A stretch of 64,000 nt of DNA from Nemertoderma westbladi (Eukaryota; Xenacoelomorpha; Nemertodermatida; Nemertodermatidae): NCBI GenBank assembly GCA_032718475.1, contig JAUCBJ010008708.1:1-64000 (forward strand), in the 5' to 3' direction. How positions within the stretch are numbered: position 1 is the first letter of the stretch; each line of letters begins with the position of its first letter. Positions 11,190 through 21,761 of this stretch are shown here, piece after piece. The notes under the pieces were generated by a model. That model saw only the letters and a program-made list of their open reading frames with translations. It searched no databases and was not told the origin of the DNA. The translations under genes were made by a program, and so were the position numbers.

Positions 11190-13544
11190 CTGGTATAATG
11201 AAAATAGTGATAATAATCGCCACTTAAGATAGTTCCGATGATTTCCGTTTCCATCCCTGGACATTCATCCCAGATTTCCCCGTATTTGTGAAGACTGGAA
11301 AGTATGAGCTGTAGGCCTACATTTAAACATTCGTATACGATGCTGTGGAACACTGGTGCTCCCTCAAACTTGTCCAAGATAATCTACTTATTCGTGGGCT
11401 TTGCAACTGGGTGTTTCTCCCGCAATACATCACACTCCACTGTGGTGTTCCCAACTTTGTCAATAAAGGTGTCGTCCAACTTCAGTGGTTTCCCGCGATT
11501 TAAGTCACTCAGACACCGCGTTGCCGCTGAAACAATTCCAGTCAACATATGACGCAAAAACGTTTTCAGCAATGCGATGTTCTGCGATTCTCCCCAGAAA
11601 CGTTGTTTAGGGAGGTGGGACTGGAACGCCCTTGCTTCAACCAAGAGTTCGTTGAAATTGGCCCGTTTCCAACTTAGTAACCAGCATTATAGAACACTCC
11701 AGCAGCAACAGAGACGGTGCAAAAAACAACGCCGTGAGCGCGAGTGGTTGTAGTGCGTTACCCGTAGTAACCAGCTCGATGAGGTGTGATCACCCAGCAA
11801 CGAATTCGCATCCAACTGCCCACTGAGGAACAAGGGACAGGTTGGGTCACCAGTGAACCACAATATCGTACGCGTTGTTTATAGACTCCTTTAACTGCTC
11901 AATAGATATCCGGATGCTGCCCCAAGGAACGAGGTGAGCTGAGGATTTGGCAACAGTGGACTGTGTACCAGGGGGACAAGAGACAGAAGGACCCATGACT
12001 GAAGGACCCATGACTGAAGGACCCGAGACTGAAGGACCCGTGACTGAAAGACCCATGACTGAAGGACCCATGACTGAAGGACCCGTGACAGAAGGACCCT
12101 TGACTGTAGGACCCATGACTGTATGACTTGTGACTGAAGGACCAGTGACTGAAGGACCCAAGACTGAAGGACCCATGACAGGAGGACCAGTGACTGAAGG
12201 ACCCGTGACTGAAGGGCCCATGACTGAATGACCCATGACTGAATGACCCTTACTGAAGGACCCGTGATGGAAGGACCCATGACTGAAAGACCCGTGACTG
12301 AAGGACCCATGACAGAAGGTCCCGGGACTAAAGGAGCCGTGACAGAAGAACCCGAGACTGAAGGACCCATGACAGAAGGACTCGTGACTGAATGACCCAT
12401 CACTGAAGGACCTGTGACTGAAAGAATCGTGACAGAAGGACCCGTGGCCGGAGGACCTGTAACAGAAGTCCCAGAAGGACCCATGACTAAAGGACCCATG
12501 ACTGAAGGACCCATGACTGAAGGACCCTTTACTGACGGACCCATGATGGAAGGACCCGTGACTGAATGACTGGTGGCTGAAGGACCTGTGACAGAACGAC
12601 ATGTGACAGAAGGACCTGTGACAAGAGGACCTGTGACAATAGGACCCATGACTGTAGGGGCCATGACAGAAGGATCCGAGACTGGAGGACCCGTGACTGA
12701 AGGACCCGTGACTGAACGACCCAGGAGTGAAGGATCCGTGACTGAATGACCCGTTACGGAAGGTCCCTTGACTGAAGGACCAGTGACTGAAAGACCCATG
12801 AACGAAGGACATGTGACAGAAGGACCTGTGACAAGAGGACCTGTAACAATAGGACCATTGACTCAAGGAGCTGTGACAGAAGGACCCGAGACTGAAGGAC
12901 CCGTGAGTGAAGGACCCGTTACAGAAAGACCCGTGACTGAAGAACCCGTGAGTGAAGGACCCGTGAGTGAAGGACCCGTGACTGAAGGACCCAAGACTGA
13001 AGGACCCGTGACTGAATGACCCGCTATAGTACGACCCGTGAGTGAAGGGACCCGTGACAGAAGGACCCATGACAGAAGGACCCGTGACAGAACGACCCGT
13101 GACTGAAGGACCCTTGATGGAAGGACCTGTGACTGAAGGAGCCGTGACTGAAGGACCCATGACTGAAGGACCCGTTACTGAAGGACCAATTACTGAAGGA
13201 CCCATGATGGAAGGACCAGTGACTGTAGGATCCATGACTGAAGGACCCATGGCAGAAGGACCCGTGACAGAAGGATATGTGACAGAAGGACTCGTGATAT
13301 GAGGACCTGTGACATGAGGACCCGTAATAGGAGGACCCATGACAGAGAGACCCGTAGCAGTGAGACCAACCTGTCCATTCACCTCACCACATACCCTACT
13401 TAAAATTTCCCTTACCCTATAGGTCAAGGGAAATTTTCCTTGCCCTAGTTCGCGCTTCCCCTGGAGATAACTCGCTGAAAGTATAAACGGGAGTGGCCGA
13501 GCCCCTAGAAGGACTACATAACTGGGAGATATTCTGTGGGTCAT
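11190..13544 (-). pseudogene. Broken REL-retroelement copy with expanded N-terminal minisatellite
   Basis: This minus-strand copy belongs to the retroelement at 14.1-17.2 kb. Reading down the minus strand, a 565-codon frame (13,544-11,847) begins with unique sequence, runs through a Gly-Pro-Ser-Val-Thr repeat and ends with a segment matching the start of the plus copy (YDIVVHW versus YDEIVHW). After frameshifts, 11,644-11,384 matches residues 104-190 of the plus copy (VEARA, RHML, SAATRCLS, DVLR.KHP). Then 11,377 to about 11,290 matches GAP..H.V..E and LILSSL. RT motifs are gone. A Ginger-like element sits directly against the left end. The long frame is open only because a 15-bp unit keeps all frames free of stops, so it should not be counted as a host gene. 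Confidence 0.75.
11970..13352. repeat. 15-bp minisatellite, about 90 units
   Basis: The consensus on the plus strand is gaaggacccgtgact, with frequent variants cccatgact, cctgtgaca and cccgagact. Because 15 is divisible by three, it encodes five-residue repeats in every frame: GPSVT/M on the minus strand, GPVTE on the plus strand, SFSHG and VLQSW in shifted frames. Small indels move the minus ORF between the GPSVT and SFSHG phases. Homologous shorter arrays are at 46,018-46,526 and 57,813-58,263. Confidence 0.95.
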
Positions 13545-13559
13545 CTAGACACCACACTT

Positions 13560-14067
13560 AATAATGGTGTTTCAGTACGAGGTGTCACGGCTTTCAGTAT
13601 CAGGTGTTCCTACTGTTTGATAATCAGCCAGTTGTCAAGTATTATAAAGTAGGCTACCGATAGGCCAACTGCAGTTGTGCATTAGATTTTATAGATTTAC
13701 TGTTTGATATTCCAGAAGCAATAAAAGGTACTGCTGTTAAGATTTGACATCAGCCTCACAATTGAATTATTTTAATATAGTGCAGTACAGTAGTGTCTAT
13801 TGTGTGATAATCCAGTGTATGGTGTTTGCATCAGGCAGTCAGGTAAGCTTTGAAATAATGTCTCTAGCAATTGAATTATTTTAGTGTCTGTAGTTTATTA
13901 ATTTAGTAGTGGTAATCAAATCATTGTAATTGTTTCAGATCCTACTGTTTGATAATCCTGTAGTCAAGTAGGCCTATTATAAAGAACTGGTTGTCCTACT
14001 ACAGTTAAGCGTTAACATAGGCCAAGGCCTAGCATCAATCGAATTGTTTCAGTCTACTGTTTGATAG
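13560..14067 (+). other. 5' leader of the REL retroelement with reiterated motif
   Basis: Five loose repeats of tactgtttgata(a/t)(t)cc occur at about 13,608, 13,697, 13,796, 13,943 and 14,054, often followed by gtcaagta..cctattataaa. A related stretch lies at 48,435-48,480, just upstream of another fragment of the same element, so the motif belongs to the element's leader. No coding sequence is supported before the in-frame stops at 14,062-14,067. Confidence 0.5.
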
Positions 14068-16725
14068 TACCAAGGACAACTCTACTACTACTCCGTTGGC
14101 CCCACTCCCATCTCGTCATCCTCGGGCCCCTCTACCACCACGTCATCGACAGCAACGTCCCAGACCGGCGAAGTTACTTGGGGGATGAAACGATTCCCAA
14201 AGTCTGAGTTTTATTCCACCATAAACCAGACATACGATGAAATCGTTCACTGGCGATCGAATTTGTTTTTGATGCCTCAGGGGGCGGTGGGTCGCCAGGT
14301 AGTGACTGAGATGTCCCGTCTTATATCCCTAACTGTGTCTGACAATACACTGAGAGACATCGCCGGTACGTTGTTGATGTTGCTCCCGGCTTTACTCCAA
14401 CAGAAGCCCAGCTGCAACTCAACAACAGCGACACATCGGCGTGTTTTACAGCGACGGCTGGTGAGCTGGCAGGGAGGTCAGTTCCAGGAACTGATGGTCG
14501 AGGCCCGGGCGATACAATACCATCTCCCCAAACCTCGACAGACCGCCTCCCAAACCGTCGCTCTACAGAAGGCATTCGTCCGCCACATGTTGAGCGGCAA
14601 CATCTCAGCAGCCACACGGTGTCTGAGTGCGGCTAATCGTGGGGCGCCAATGAAGTTGGGGGAGTCGTTTCTCGACAAAGACGGCGTCACGAAGACGGTG
14701 AGAGATGTTTTACGTGACAAACATCCACCAGCTCAACCAGCGGATGAGTCCATACTCATTGACCCAGCAGAGTATCCTGGCGCCCCTGAACATCACGGAG
14801 TCATCTTCGAGGGGATAGACGGAGAAGTAATACTGTCTAGCCTACTCCGGATGAAGGGGAACGCTGCTGGGCCGTCGGGCGTCGACGTTCAGGGGTGGAA
14901 ACACCTGCTGACGAAGTTTAGGACTCAGTCGACCGAGTTGGCCAGCCAGATCGTGGAGTGGGCGAAACAGATTGCCCAGGTCGTTGTTCCACCCGAATCT
15001 CTCTCAGCGCTGCTGAACGCCCGGTTACTGGCGCTCAATAAGAACCCGGGCGTCAGGCCGATAGGTATTGGTGAGGTCCTGCGTCGCGTCATCGGGAAGG
15101 CGATCATCTACTGTATCCGGGAGGATTTACAGGAGGTTGGGGGTGACGTGCAGCTCTGTCTTGGCCAGAAGGCCGGGATAGAGTTCGCCATCCACAGCCT
15201 CAACGACGCCTTCGACAGCGATGATTGCGACGCGGTGTTACAGATAGACGCCACCAATGCTTTCAACGTTCTAAACCACCAGGCAGCGATCCATAACATC
15301 CGGTCTGTCTGTCCCTCGCTGGCCACCGTCGTCACCAACTGCTACAGTCGCCCCTCACGGCTGTATGTGGATGGGGAGTTTATCCTCTCAGAGGAAGGCT
15401 CCACACAGGGTGACCCGGTGGCCATGCCGATGTTTGGCGGCTCGATGATGCCACTTATAATCAAGTTAAGGGAACTGTGCGACATCATCCAGCGTTGGTT
15501 CGCGGATGATGGGAACGCGGCAGGGAAACTTGCGGAGCTCCGCAAGTTTTGGGACATTGTATCGAAAGAAGGTCCGCTTTACGGCTATTTCCCTTCGAAA
15601 TGCCATCTAACTGTCAAACCAGGGAAACTAGCCGAGGCGGAGGCGTTGTTTGCGGGGACAGGGGTGGTGATAAACACCGTGGGCCACGAACTCCTGGGCG
15701 GCGTTATAGGGAGTGAGGGATTCAGGGGTGAGTTCCTGGACCGGATGGTGGATGAGTTCGCTGCCCAGGTCGACCGTATCTCCGACATCGCGGCGGTCGA
15801 CCCCCACTGCGCGTACGCGGGGCTGATGTTCGGGTTGTCGTGTCGGTGGCGGTACGTCTCGAGGGTCGTCCCGGGCGCCACCGAACACTTCGCTAAGCTG
15901 GAGGAGGCGGTGACGCGGTTCCTCTGTCGCCTCACCAACCGCCCCGCTATCTCCCCGGAGGAACGCCAGCTCCTCTCCCTACCGGTTCGCCTGGGAGGTC
16001 TGGGAGTCCCGGTAACCAGGGATCTCGACTCCCAATATAGGAACTCCCGGGCGATATGTGAACCCTTCCGCCAGCCAACCTCCCCCACGATGTCCCAGGT
16101 CAGGGAGGACCAGAAGCGGGTGCTGTCGGCGCTAAAGGCCGATACCGCTCAGAGAATAAAATCGAGAACGGAGGAGGTCAACAGCATTATATCCGTAGAA
16201 CAACGGAAGTTATGCGAATTAACTTCGGAGAAGGGGGCGTCTACTTGGCTTAACACCAAGCCACTGAGTCATCTAGAAACTCACCTGGACAAGGAGGAGT
16301 TCAGAGACGCCCTCTGTCTGCGGTACGGGTGGTCGCCGAAGAACCTCCCATCTCGTTGTGCCTGTGGGGAGCGATTTTCCGCTTCTCATATCCTGTCGTG
16401 CCCCACTGGAGGGTTTCCCTCTATAAGGCACAACGAGATCCGAGACTTCGTCGCCGACTCCCTGACCGAGGTGGCTCACAATGTGGCTGTTGAGCCAATG
16501 CTCCTGCCACTGTCGGGTGAGCAGTTCACCCTCCGATCCACCTCGACCGACCAGCAGGCGAGACTGGACGTTTCGGTGAGCGGATTCTGGGGCAACCGCT
16601 TCCAGAAGACGTTCATCGACGTCTCAGTCTTCAACCCGCTGGCCGCCACCAACGCCGCCATGACGTTGGACGCCGCCCATCGCCACCATGAAGACCGGAA
16701 GGCCAGGAAGTATGAGGAGCGGTGA
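14068..16725 (+). CDS. Retroelement polyprotein: RT plus restriction-like endonuclease
   Basis: The protein is an RNA-directed DNA polymerase of a non-LTR-type retroelement. Numbering from the ATG at 14,185 (846 residues): an N-terminal domain, then RT with motif A (QIDATNAF, D355), motif B (STQGDP, 406-411) and motif C (RWFADD, D441/D442). Next come a thumb region, a Cys-His motif (C725, C727, H735, C739) with RHN at 748-750, and a region with LDVSV (D795) and FIDVSV (D812) that looks like the PD-(D/E)XK restriction-like endonuclease of R2-type elements. The frame is open upstream of the ATG back to 14,068, with a Ser/Thr-rich stretch equivalent to the minisatellite-expanded part of the minus copy, so the real start may be upstream or non-ATG. 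The ORF ends early by a one-base loss near 16,722; the C-terminus continues in another frame. Exact clade unknown to me. Confidence 0.75.
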   Translation, partial: YQGQLYYYSVGPTPISSSSGPSTTTSSTATSQTGEVTWGMKRFPKSEFYSTINQTYDEIVHWRSNLFLMPQGAVGRQVVTEMSRLISLTVSDNTLRDIAGTLLMLLPALLQQKPSCNSTTATHRRVLQRRLVSWQGGQFQELMVEARAIQYHLPKPRQTASQTVALQKAFVRHMLSGNISAATRCLSAANRGAPMKLGESFLDKDGVTKTVRDVLRDKHPPAQPADESILIDPAEYPGAPEHHGVIFEGIDGEVILSSLLRMKGNAAGPSGVDVQGWKHLLTKFRTQSTELASQIVEWAKQIAQVVVPPESLSALLNARLLALNKNPGVRPIGIGEVLRRVIGKAIIYCIREDLQEVGGDVQLCLGQKAGIEFAIHSLNDAFDSDDCDAVLQIDATNAFNVLNHQAAIHNIRSVCPSLATVVTNCYSRPSRLYVDGEFILSEEGSTQGDPVAMPMFGGSMMPLIIKLRELCDIIQRWFADDGNAAGKLAELRKFWDIVSKEGPLYGYFPSKCHLTVKPGKLAEAEALFAGTGVVINTVGHELLGGVIGSEGFRGEFLDRMVDEFAAQVDRISDIAAVDPHCAYAGLMFGLSCRWRYVSRVVPGATEHFAKLEEAVTRFLCRLTNRPAISPEERQLLSLPVRLGGLGVPVTRDLDSQYRNSRAICEPFRQPTSPTMSQVREDQKRVLSALKADTAQRIKSRTEEVNSIISVEQRKLCELTSEKGASTWLNTKPLSHLETHLDKEEFRDALCLRYGWSPKNLPSRCACGERFSASHILSCPTGGFPSIRHNEIRDFVADSLTEVAHNVAVEPMLLPLSGEQFTLRSTSTDQQARLDVSVSGFWGNRFQKTFIDVSVFNPLAATNAAMTLDAAHRHHEDRKARKYEER

Positions 16726-17024
16726 GGGAAGTTGAACACGGCAACTTCACTCCCCTCATCTTCACGGCCTTCGGTGGGATGGCTCCAACCGCCACCCAGT
16801 TCGTCTCCCGCCTCGCGCACAAGATCGCCGATAAGCGGGAGATCCGTTACTCAGATAGCGTGACCTGGGTGCGCCGGCGTCTCAGTTTCGCCCTCCTCCG
16901 TTCCTCCCTCCTCTGTCTGCGGGGGTGTCGGTCGGCAGCGCGCCGCCCTGTGCGCTGCAATATCGCCGACACCTCCATCCGTCTGACCAACGCAGCAGTG
17001 GACACTACCGGTACTATTAACTAA
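16722..17024 (+). pseudogene. C-terminal end of the retroelement polyprotein, frameshifted
   Basis: The 100-codon frame beginning at the overlap with the main ORF continues the protein family: REVE.G.FTPL-F..FGG, then a basic LSFALLRSSLLCLRG segment, both typical of the end of related invertebrate RT proteins. Joining would need one extra base in the cggtgaggg segment at about 16,720-16,728, so a single-base deletion separates it from the 846-codon ORF. No other defect is visible, so this copy decayed recently. Confidence 0.7.
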
Positions 17025-17149
17025 CTGCAAACTGAAAACTGCAGAAGACAGGCAAATAGGCCCTCACTACCCTACTGTACATATTCAAATGTTGTCCAAG
17101 TATTGCCGTGTGTATATAGTTTCTTGAGTTATTTTTATAATATAATATA

Positions 17150-17177
17150 AATAAAGTGAAAAAAAAAAAAAAAAAAA
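17150..17177 (+). terminator. Polyadenylation signal and poly(A) tail of the retroelement
   Basis: AATAAA at 17,150-17,155 is followed after three bases by 19 A residues (17,159-17,177). The close spacing fits an mRNA-like 3' end copied by target-primed reverse transcription and marks the 3' boundary of the element that begins near 13.6 kb. Confidence 0.8.
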
Positions 17178-17500
17178 CTACAGCTGTCCTTGATAAGTAC
17201 TGCAACGTTATCTTTGATATGATATGAGCCCTATCATACAATTCATCTTCAATCCCGTGAATGAGATTAACCTGCTTACAAACAATAACTAAAAGTATCA
17301 ATTTCTTCATTTTTACTTTATGATTTACTGTAGATGCAGTAAGACAGAATGTTTCAAAGATTATTATTAAAAAATTAGATGGTGAAATAACGGGTAGAAA
17401 AATTATATTACTTCATACAAAATAAACTACTGTAAAATATCAGAATGGTGAATATTCCAGTATAATAAAATCGAAATCCCAAAAGTAATCAGCTGGAAAA
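17178..17500. other. AT-rich spacer
   Basis: No gene or recognisable repeat is seen between the retroelement poly(A) tail and the dispersed repeat beginning near 17,510. Confidence 0.4.
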
Positions 17501-17504
17501 CAGT

Positions 17505-19680
17505 TAGGAATCTGAAATTTTATGACTTTTCCTAAAAATCTATTGTCTTCCTAATAGTGAAAATGGTTTTCAAAAATATTGAGAAGTTATAGAGTTATAG
17601 CACCATTTTTTAGACATACATTTGGCACTTTTTTTTAGACGTTTTTTGAAAATTACATTGCATTTACAATTACAAGTGCATGAAATGCACTTGTTTTTTT
17701 CGGCGCGTGCCAAATTTTGTTGCCAGCACCAAATTTTGAAAAATGCAAATTTTATAAATTGATTGTTTGAACGTGTTTTTTCGCAATAGGGGTTTTTGTG
17801 GTTCCAGTTTCGATGGAAAATTAACGAGTTGCACCAGAGGTAACAAAGTTGTATTTTTCGGTGCTGTGTGCAAAATTTGGTGCCAGCATGAAATTTTGAA
17901 AATACATTCAATAGTTCAATTGATTGTGACAACATATTTCTCGCGTTTTAGAGGTTTATGGCGGTTCTGAATTCAATGGAATAAATAAATATATAACTAG
18001 ACATCTCAAACTTGTATTTTTCGAGTAGATCTTTTTACAGAACACAAGCGAACACAGTCCAAAAACTGCCGAACACAATCGAAAATAGAAAGAGCACAAA
18101 AAATAACACCGTGTACCAACTTTTAGATAAAATTAGCCTCGCGTAGCTTTTCTATAAGAAAATTCCCGAAATTATTGAATAATGAATAAAATTGTCGCGA
18201 AATTAAATATTCATTTCTTATCAGTCAGGCCTAGCCTAAGTCGAAAACTAATAATTTAACATAGTAGTTGGCCGAAGTTTAGTGTTGTTAGCACCGGGAC
18301 AGAGATCCCTACCAGTACATGCCAGGGTAGGTACCTAACCGGGACCCAGCTCTCTATCTATATTCCAGTGCAGCAGTAGGAAGGTAGGTACCGGTACCGG
18401 TACCTACATATGTTGTACCGACGTGTTGTACCGTATGTCATGTAGGTCTACAGTACGTACGGTAACGGGTCTAACATCCTAATTCATATCCTCAGAAATC
18501 AGTCCCAGACCAAGCTATTCCAGTACACAGGCAAACAGGCCTATTAGCTAACCCGCTGTTCTATATGCGACAGGTACGGTACCCGGTATAGGCTTTCCTA
18601 CAGTTTGTTAGTTACAGTCTGTTTGTACTAGTTTGTTATACAGTACAGCAATACACAACAAATGATAGGCCTACTGTTCCTGATAAGAAATGAATATTTA
18701 ATTTTGCGACAATTTTATTCAATAATTTCGGGAATTTTCTTATAGAAAAGCAACACGAGGCTAATTTTATCTGAAAGTTGGTACTCGGTGTTATTTTTAT
18801 ATGCTCTTTCTATTTTCGCCGTGTTTGATTGTGTTCGGCAGTTTTTGGTGTGTGTTCGGGTGTGTTCTTGTGTGTTCGCTTGTGTTCTGTAAAAAGAACT
18901 ATCCTATTTTTTTTAAGTGTGTACAAAATTTGGTGCTAGGATCAAATTTTGAAATGCATCAAATATTGTATATCAATTGATTGTGTCACCTTGTTTCTTG
19001 CGTTATAAAAAGTGCAAAAATTGCATACGAGATTTCAAACTTGAATTTTTCGCCGGTGGTTGAAAATTTTTGTGCCAGGACCAAATTTTTGAAAATACGC
19101 AAATTGATCAATGTTAGAGAAACCAATATGTAATTTAATCAGATTAATTATATTGATTAATTATAATATACAACTGATTAGTCAGCTGTGCAGTAGGAGA
19201 TAATTGTATGTTACACAGCTGTGCAGTTAGAGGTAGTAGGACAGTATGCATAACGATGAAGAAGAATTAATTAATATATGAACTATAGTAAACTACAGTA
19301 ATTGTTTTCTGATCCTGTGAGTAATCCTCACAATCAATATATAGTATCATCTTGTTTCTTGCTTTATACGGGTTTATGACGCGAAATAATCCGGACGCGT
19401 TAATCCGATGGAATGAATAAAAACAGCACTGGACATCTCAAACGTGTACTTTTTGTTGATGGGTACGAAATTTGGTGCTAGCACCAAAATTTGCCATATT
19501 ACGCCGAAAAATACGAGTAGCAATGATCTGGCAAATTAGAAATGTATTCCATTAAAATCAGCGCCCCAGAAAACCTGGAAATGTGAATTTATAGCATCGT
19601 ATAAGTGAATTAAACATTTTGTGTTCTAACTGAAAAGTGCTGGTTACTTGTTTTTTTCATTTTTTGCCAACGTAGAGGAC
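17505..19680 (+). repeat. Dispersed repeat made of about 160-bp tandem units
   Basis: The unit centres on a near-palindromic aaatttggtgctagcaccaa core, with acatctcaaacttgtatttt(t)cg, cgcgtttta..ggtttatg and gaattcaatggaataaataa blocks. Cores fall near 17,710, 17,874, 18,925, 19,066 and 19,466. Both edges (cctaaaaatctattgtcttcc at the left, gaaaagtgctggttacttg at the right) match the inverted copies at 48,870-49,640 and 60,570-61,340. An 872-bp foldback element interrupts it at 18,028. No ORF is convincing. Confidence 0.75.
18028..18899. mobile_element. Foldback/MITE-like element with arms of about 200 bp
   Basis: The left arm (18,028 to about 18,232) and right arm (about 18,672-18,899) are inverted copies: gatctttttacagaacacaa pairs with the reverse complement of cttgtgttctgtaaaaagaac, and the pairing continues through attaaatattcatttcttatc. 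The right arm has extra tgtgttcg iterations. TA dinucleotides lie immediately outside both ends (18,026-18,027 and 18,900-18,901), compatible with a TA target duplication as in mariner-type MITEs. The 440-bp centre has no ORF. Confidence 0.65.
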
Positions 19681-19830
19681 TAAAACAGCCATTTATAGTA
19701 ATCAGATCATATTTAAATATTTTTCAATGGATTTTGCGCCCCAGAAACCTGTATTTAAAAATAATTAGCTGAAAATTGTAACATTCAAAGTTCATGAAAA
19801 TTGTTCAAAACTTGTCATTTTTACCATGTA

Positions 19831-20491
19831 CCTTGGGTCATGGATAGAGAGCAACAAAAAATTAATTTTAGTGAAGTCGCGAAATTTCCCAAAGATACAG
19901 ATGAATTATAAAATCTTTCTATAACGACCCCGCCCCCTGCCCAAAAGGGTTACGCTAGATAATCAAACGCATTCATGCGGAGAACCTTAGACCTAGTACT
20001 ACAGATTAGCAAATTAAGTCTTGGAAAAAAGGTTATCCTGTTGAGAGATTGTATGTCATAATGTACGTACACGTTCGTGGAGCTTTCACGCAGCACGAGG
20101 CTCAGCTTTGAGATACAAATTAAAATACAGATTCTATCACAACATCTCTATTTAAGAAATTCAACTAAAACCGCCAATAAATCAAAGGAGATGGAAGTAC
20201 AGAAGCATGGAGAGATACACGTTAATAATGCTTAGATCAATAAGTAAAAACACATTTCTTAAAGCAAATCACTTGAACTAATTAACAATTATAAGGGGAT
20301 GGGGCATGGGGATTACAGCTGCAAAATTTTTAAGTATACTTATTTAAATCCTATACTAGAAAATAATTTATTTCCATTAACGGACAAGCAGAAATATGCT
20401 GTTTTTTTACCCTAATCAACCTAATTAACTAAACTGTTTAATCTTATCTTTTCGAAGGCCACACGGAAATTCAACTTGGAAAATTTATGTA
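19831..20491. other. Spacer left of the BEL element
   Basis: An AT-rich stretch with no ORF or repeat I recognise. It ends at the outer boundary of the BEL 3' LTR. Confidence 0.4.
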
Positions 20492-21683
20492 GCTTTTGAA
20501 GACCTTTAGCAGTTAAACCTGCCAAAATTTATATGTCTTTTGGTTTATAAATAGACTTTAGAAGTTGACAAATATTTAATACCAATAAACACAACATTAG
20601 CAGAAGCCAGCCTAGTGCGCGTCCACTCACCCGCTGGATATACCCGGGAGACTGGATTCTGAGGGCTTAGATTATTATTGCAGTGTAAGCTTACTGTATT
20701 ATTCGATTGATCGTTAATAAATAATTTCTGACTAATATTATTCACTTTCGGGAAATATTAACAGTTCCTTTAGGACGTGGCGCTCTATCTAGGTAAACAG
20801 AGATATGACTTGTACTAAACACAACGGTAAGTCGGTAAGGCTTATGATTCACGTATGAGGCGCATTCTTTAGGAAATGCTTAGTTATCAGCCACAATCAT
20901 GCACACTACCGGTAACACACAATACTGCTCACTAATTTGCCGACCGTCAATGAATTTTATCATATATAAAGAGAACAGCAACTGACTCATGTAGTGCTTA
21001 TCAAATAGCATTAAATTCACTACAAACCACAATAATATAAGTCGCAATCGCTATATATAACCCGTCTCTCTAACCTGTAGTGTATCAAGAAAATTGGGAA
21101 ATTTGGGTTCTTTATAGATGTTCTCCAAATAATATTCAACCAACTGATACAAAATATGACAACAGTAAATAGCAGTATAATAATGTATGTTGAACCGATA
21201 ATGCAGGACTGAACGGAGTTGCACCGAGCCGATTGAGTTGCACTGATAACAGTTATACGCTCTATAATTTAAGCCTACTAATGTTTCTTCTAAAGTCTGA
21301 AACGAATTGACTCTAGAGCCGGTGTTCCTGGCCTAGATAGAAACAACACAACAGTATCAAGAAAAACAGTAAGACTGAACACTCCTAGCACGATCGGCCA
21401 AATATCTCCACATCGACAGAAAAAATCGCTCTGATTGGCTGTTAAGCTAAACAAAGAACCATGTGTCCAATGGCCGTTTCCATGTCAGCAACCAGCTGTT
21501 AGATGTCGTAATCTGAATCATCAAGGCTAAGCTGTGCCAGGGTATTTGGTGCATTGCGGGTTTTTTGCCTTACCATGTCCGCCAAAGCACACATATAGAA
21601 GAATGACTTTTATGTCCGTTAAAACACCTATAACGGTACCTTGCGGGCGAGGGGGACTGAGTATATCTGCAAAAGCTTTTACA
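20492..21683 (-). repeat. BEL 3' LTR
   Basis: This 1192-bp copy is matched base for base by 35,447-36,638 except for about five substitutions noticed by eye, for example near 20,515, 20,630, 20,836, 21,205 and 21,667. On the minus strand it starts TGTAAAAGC and ends ...GGTCTTCAAAAGC; a canonical CA end is not evident. Confidence 0.93.
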
Positions 21684-21761
21684 CCGCTCCCAGAAAATGG
21701 GATTCAAGTTTATAAATATACAAAAATCACAGTTTCTAATATATGTAAATACTCTAAACAG

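Noticed and set aside
12768-13302. Plus-strand GPVTE-repeat ORFs (12,768-13,019 and 13,042-13,302)
   Set aside because: The antisense reading of the same minisatellite; no start context or flanking coding sequence.
11847-13544. 565-codon Gly/Pro/Ser/His-rich ORF as a secreted or structural host protein
   Set aside because: The openness follows from a 15-bp tandem unit without stops in any frame; both strands and shifted frames are equally open, and its end matches a retroelement.
14321-16822. Many minus-strand ORFs across the REL element
   Set aside because: High GC content of this coding region gives long antisense frames; none has recognisable motifs while the plus frame has all RT motifs.
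20545-20745. 66-codon ORF repeated at 20,545 and 35,500
   Set aside because: It lies within both LTRs; duplicated presence reflects LTR identity, and the peptide has no motif.
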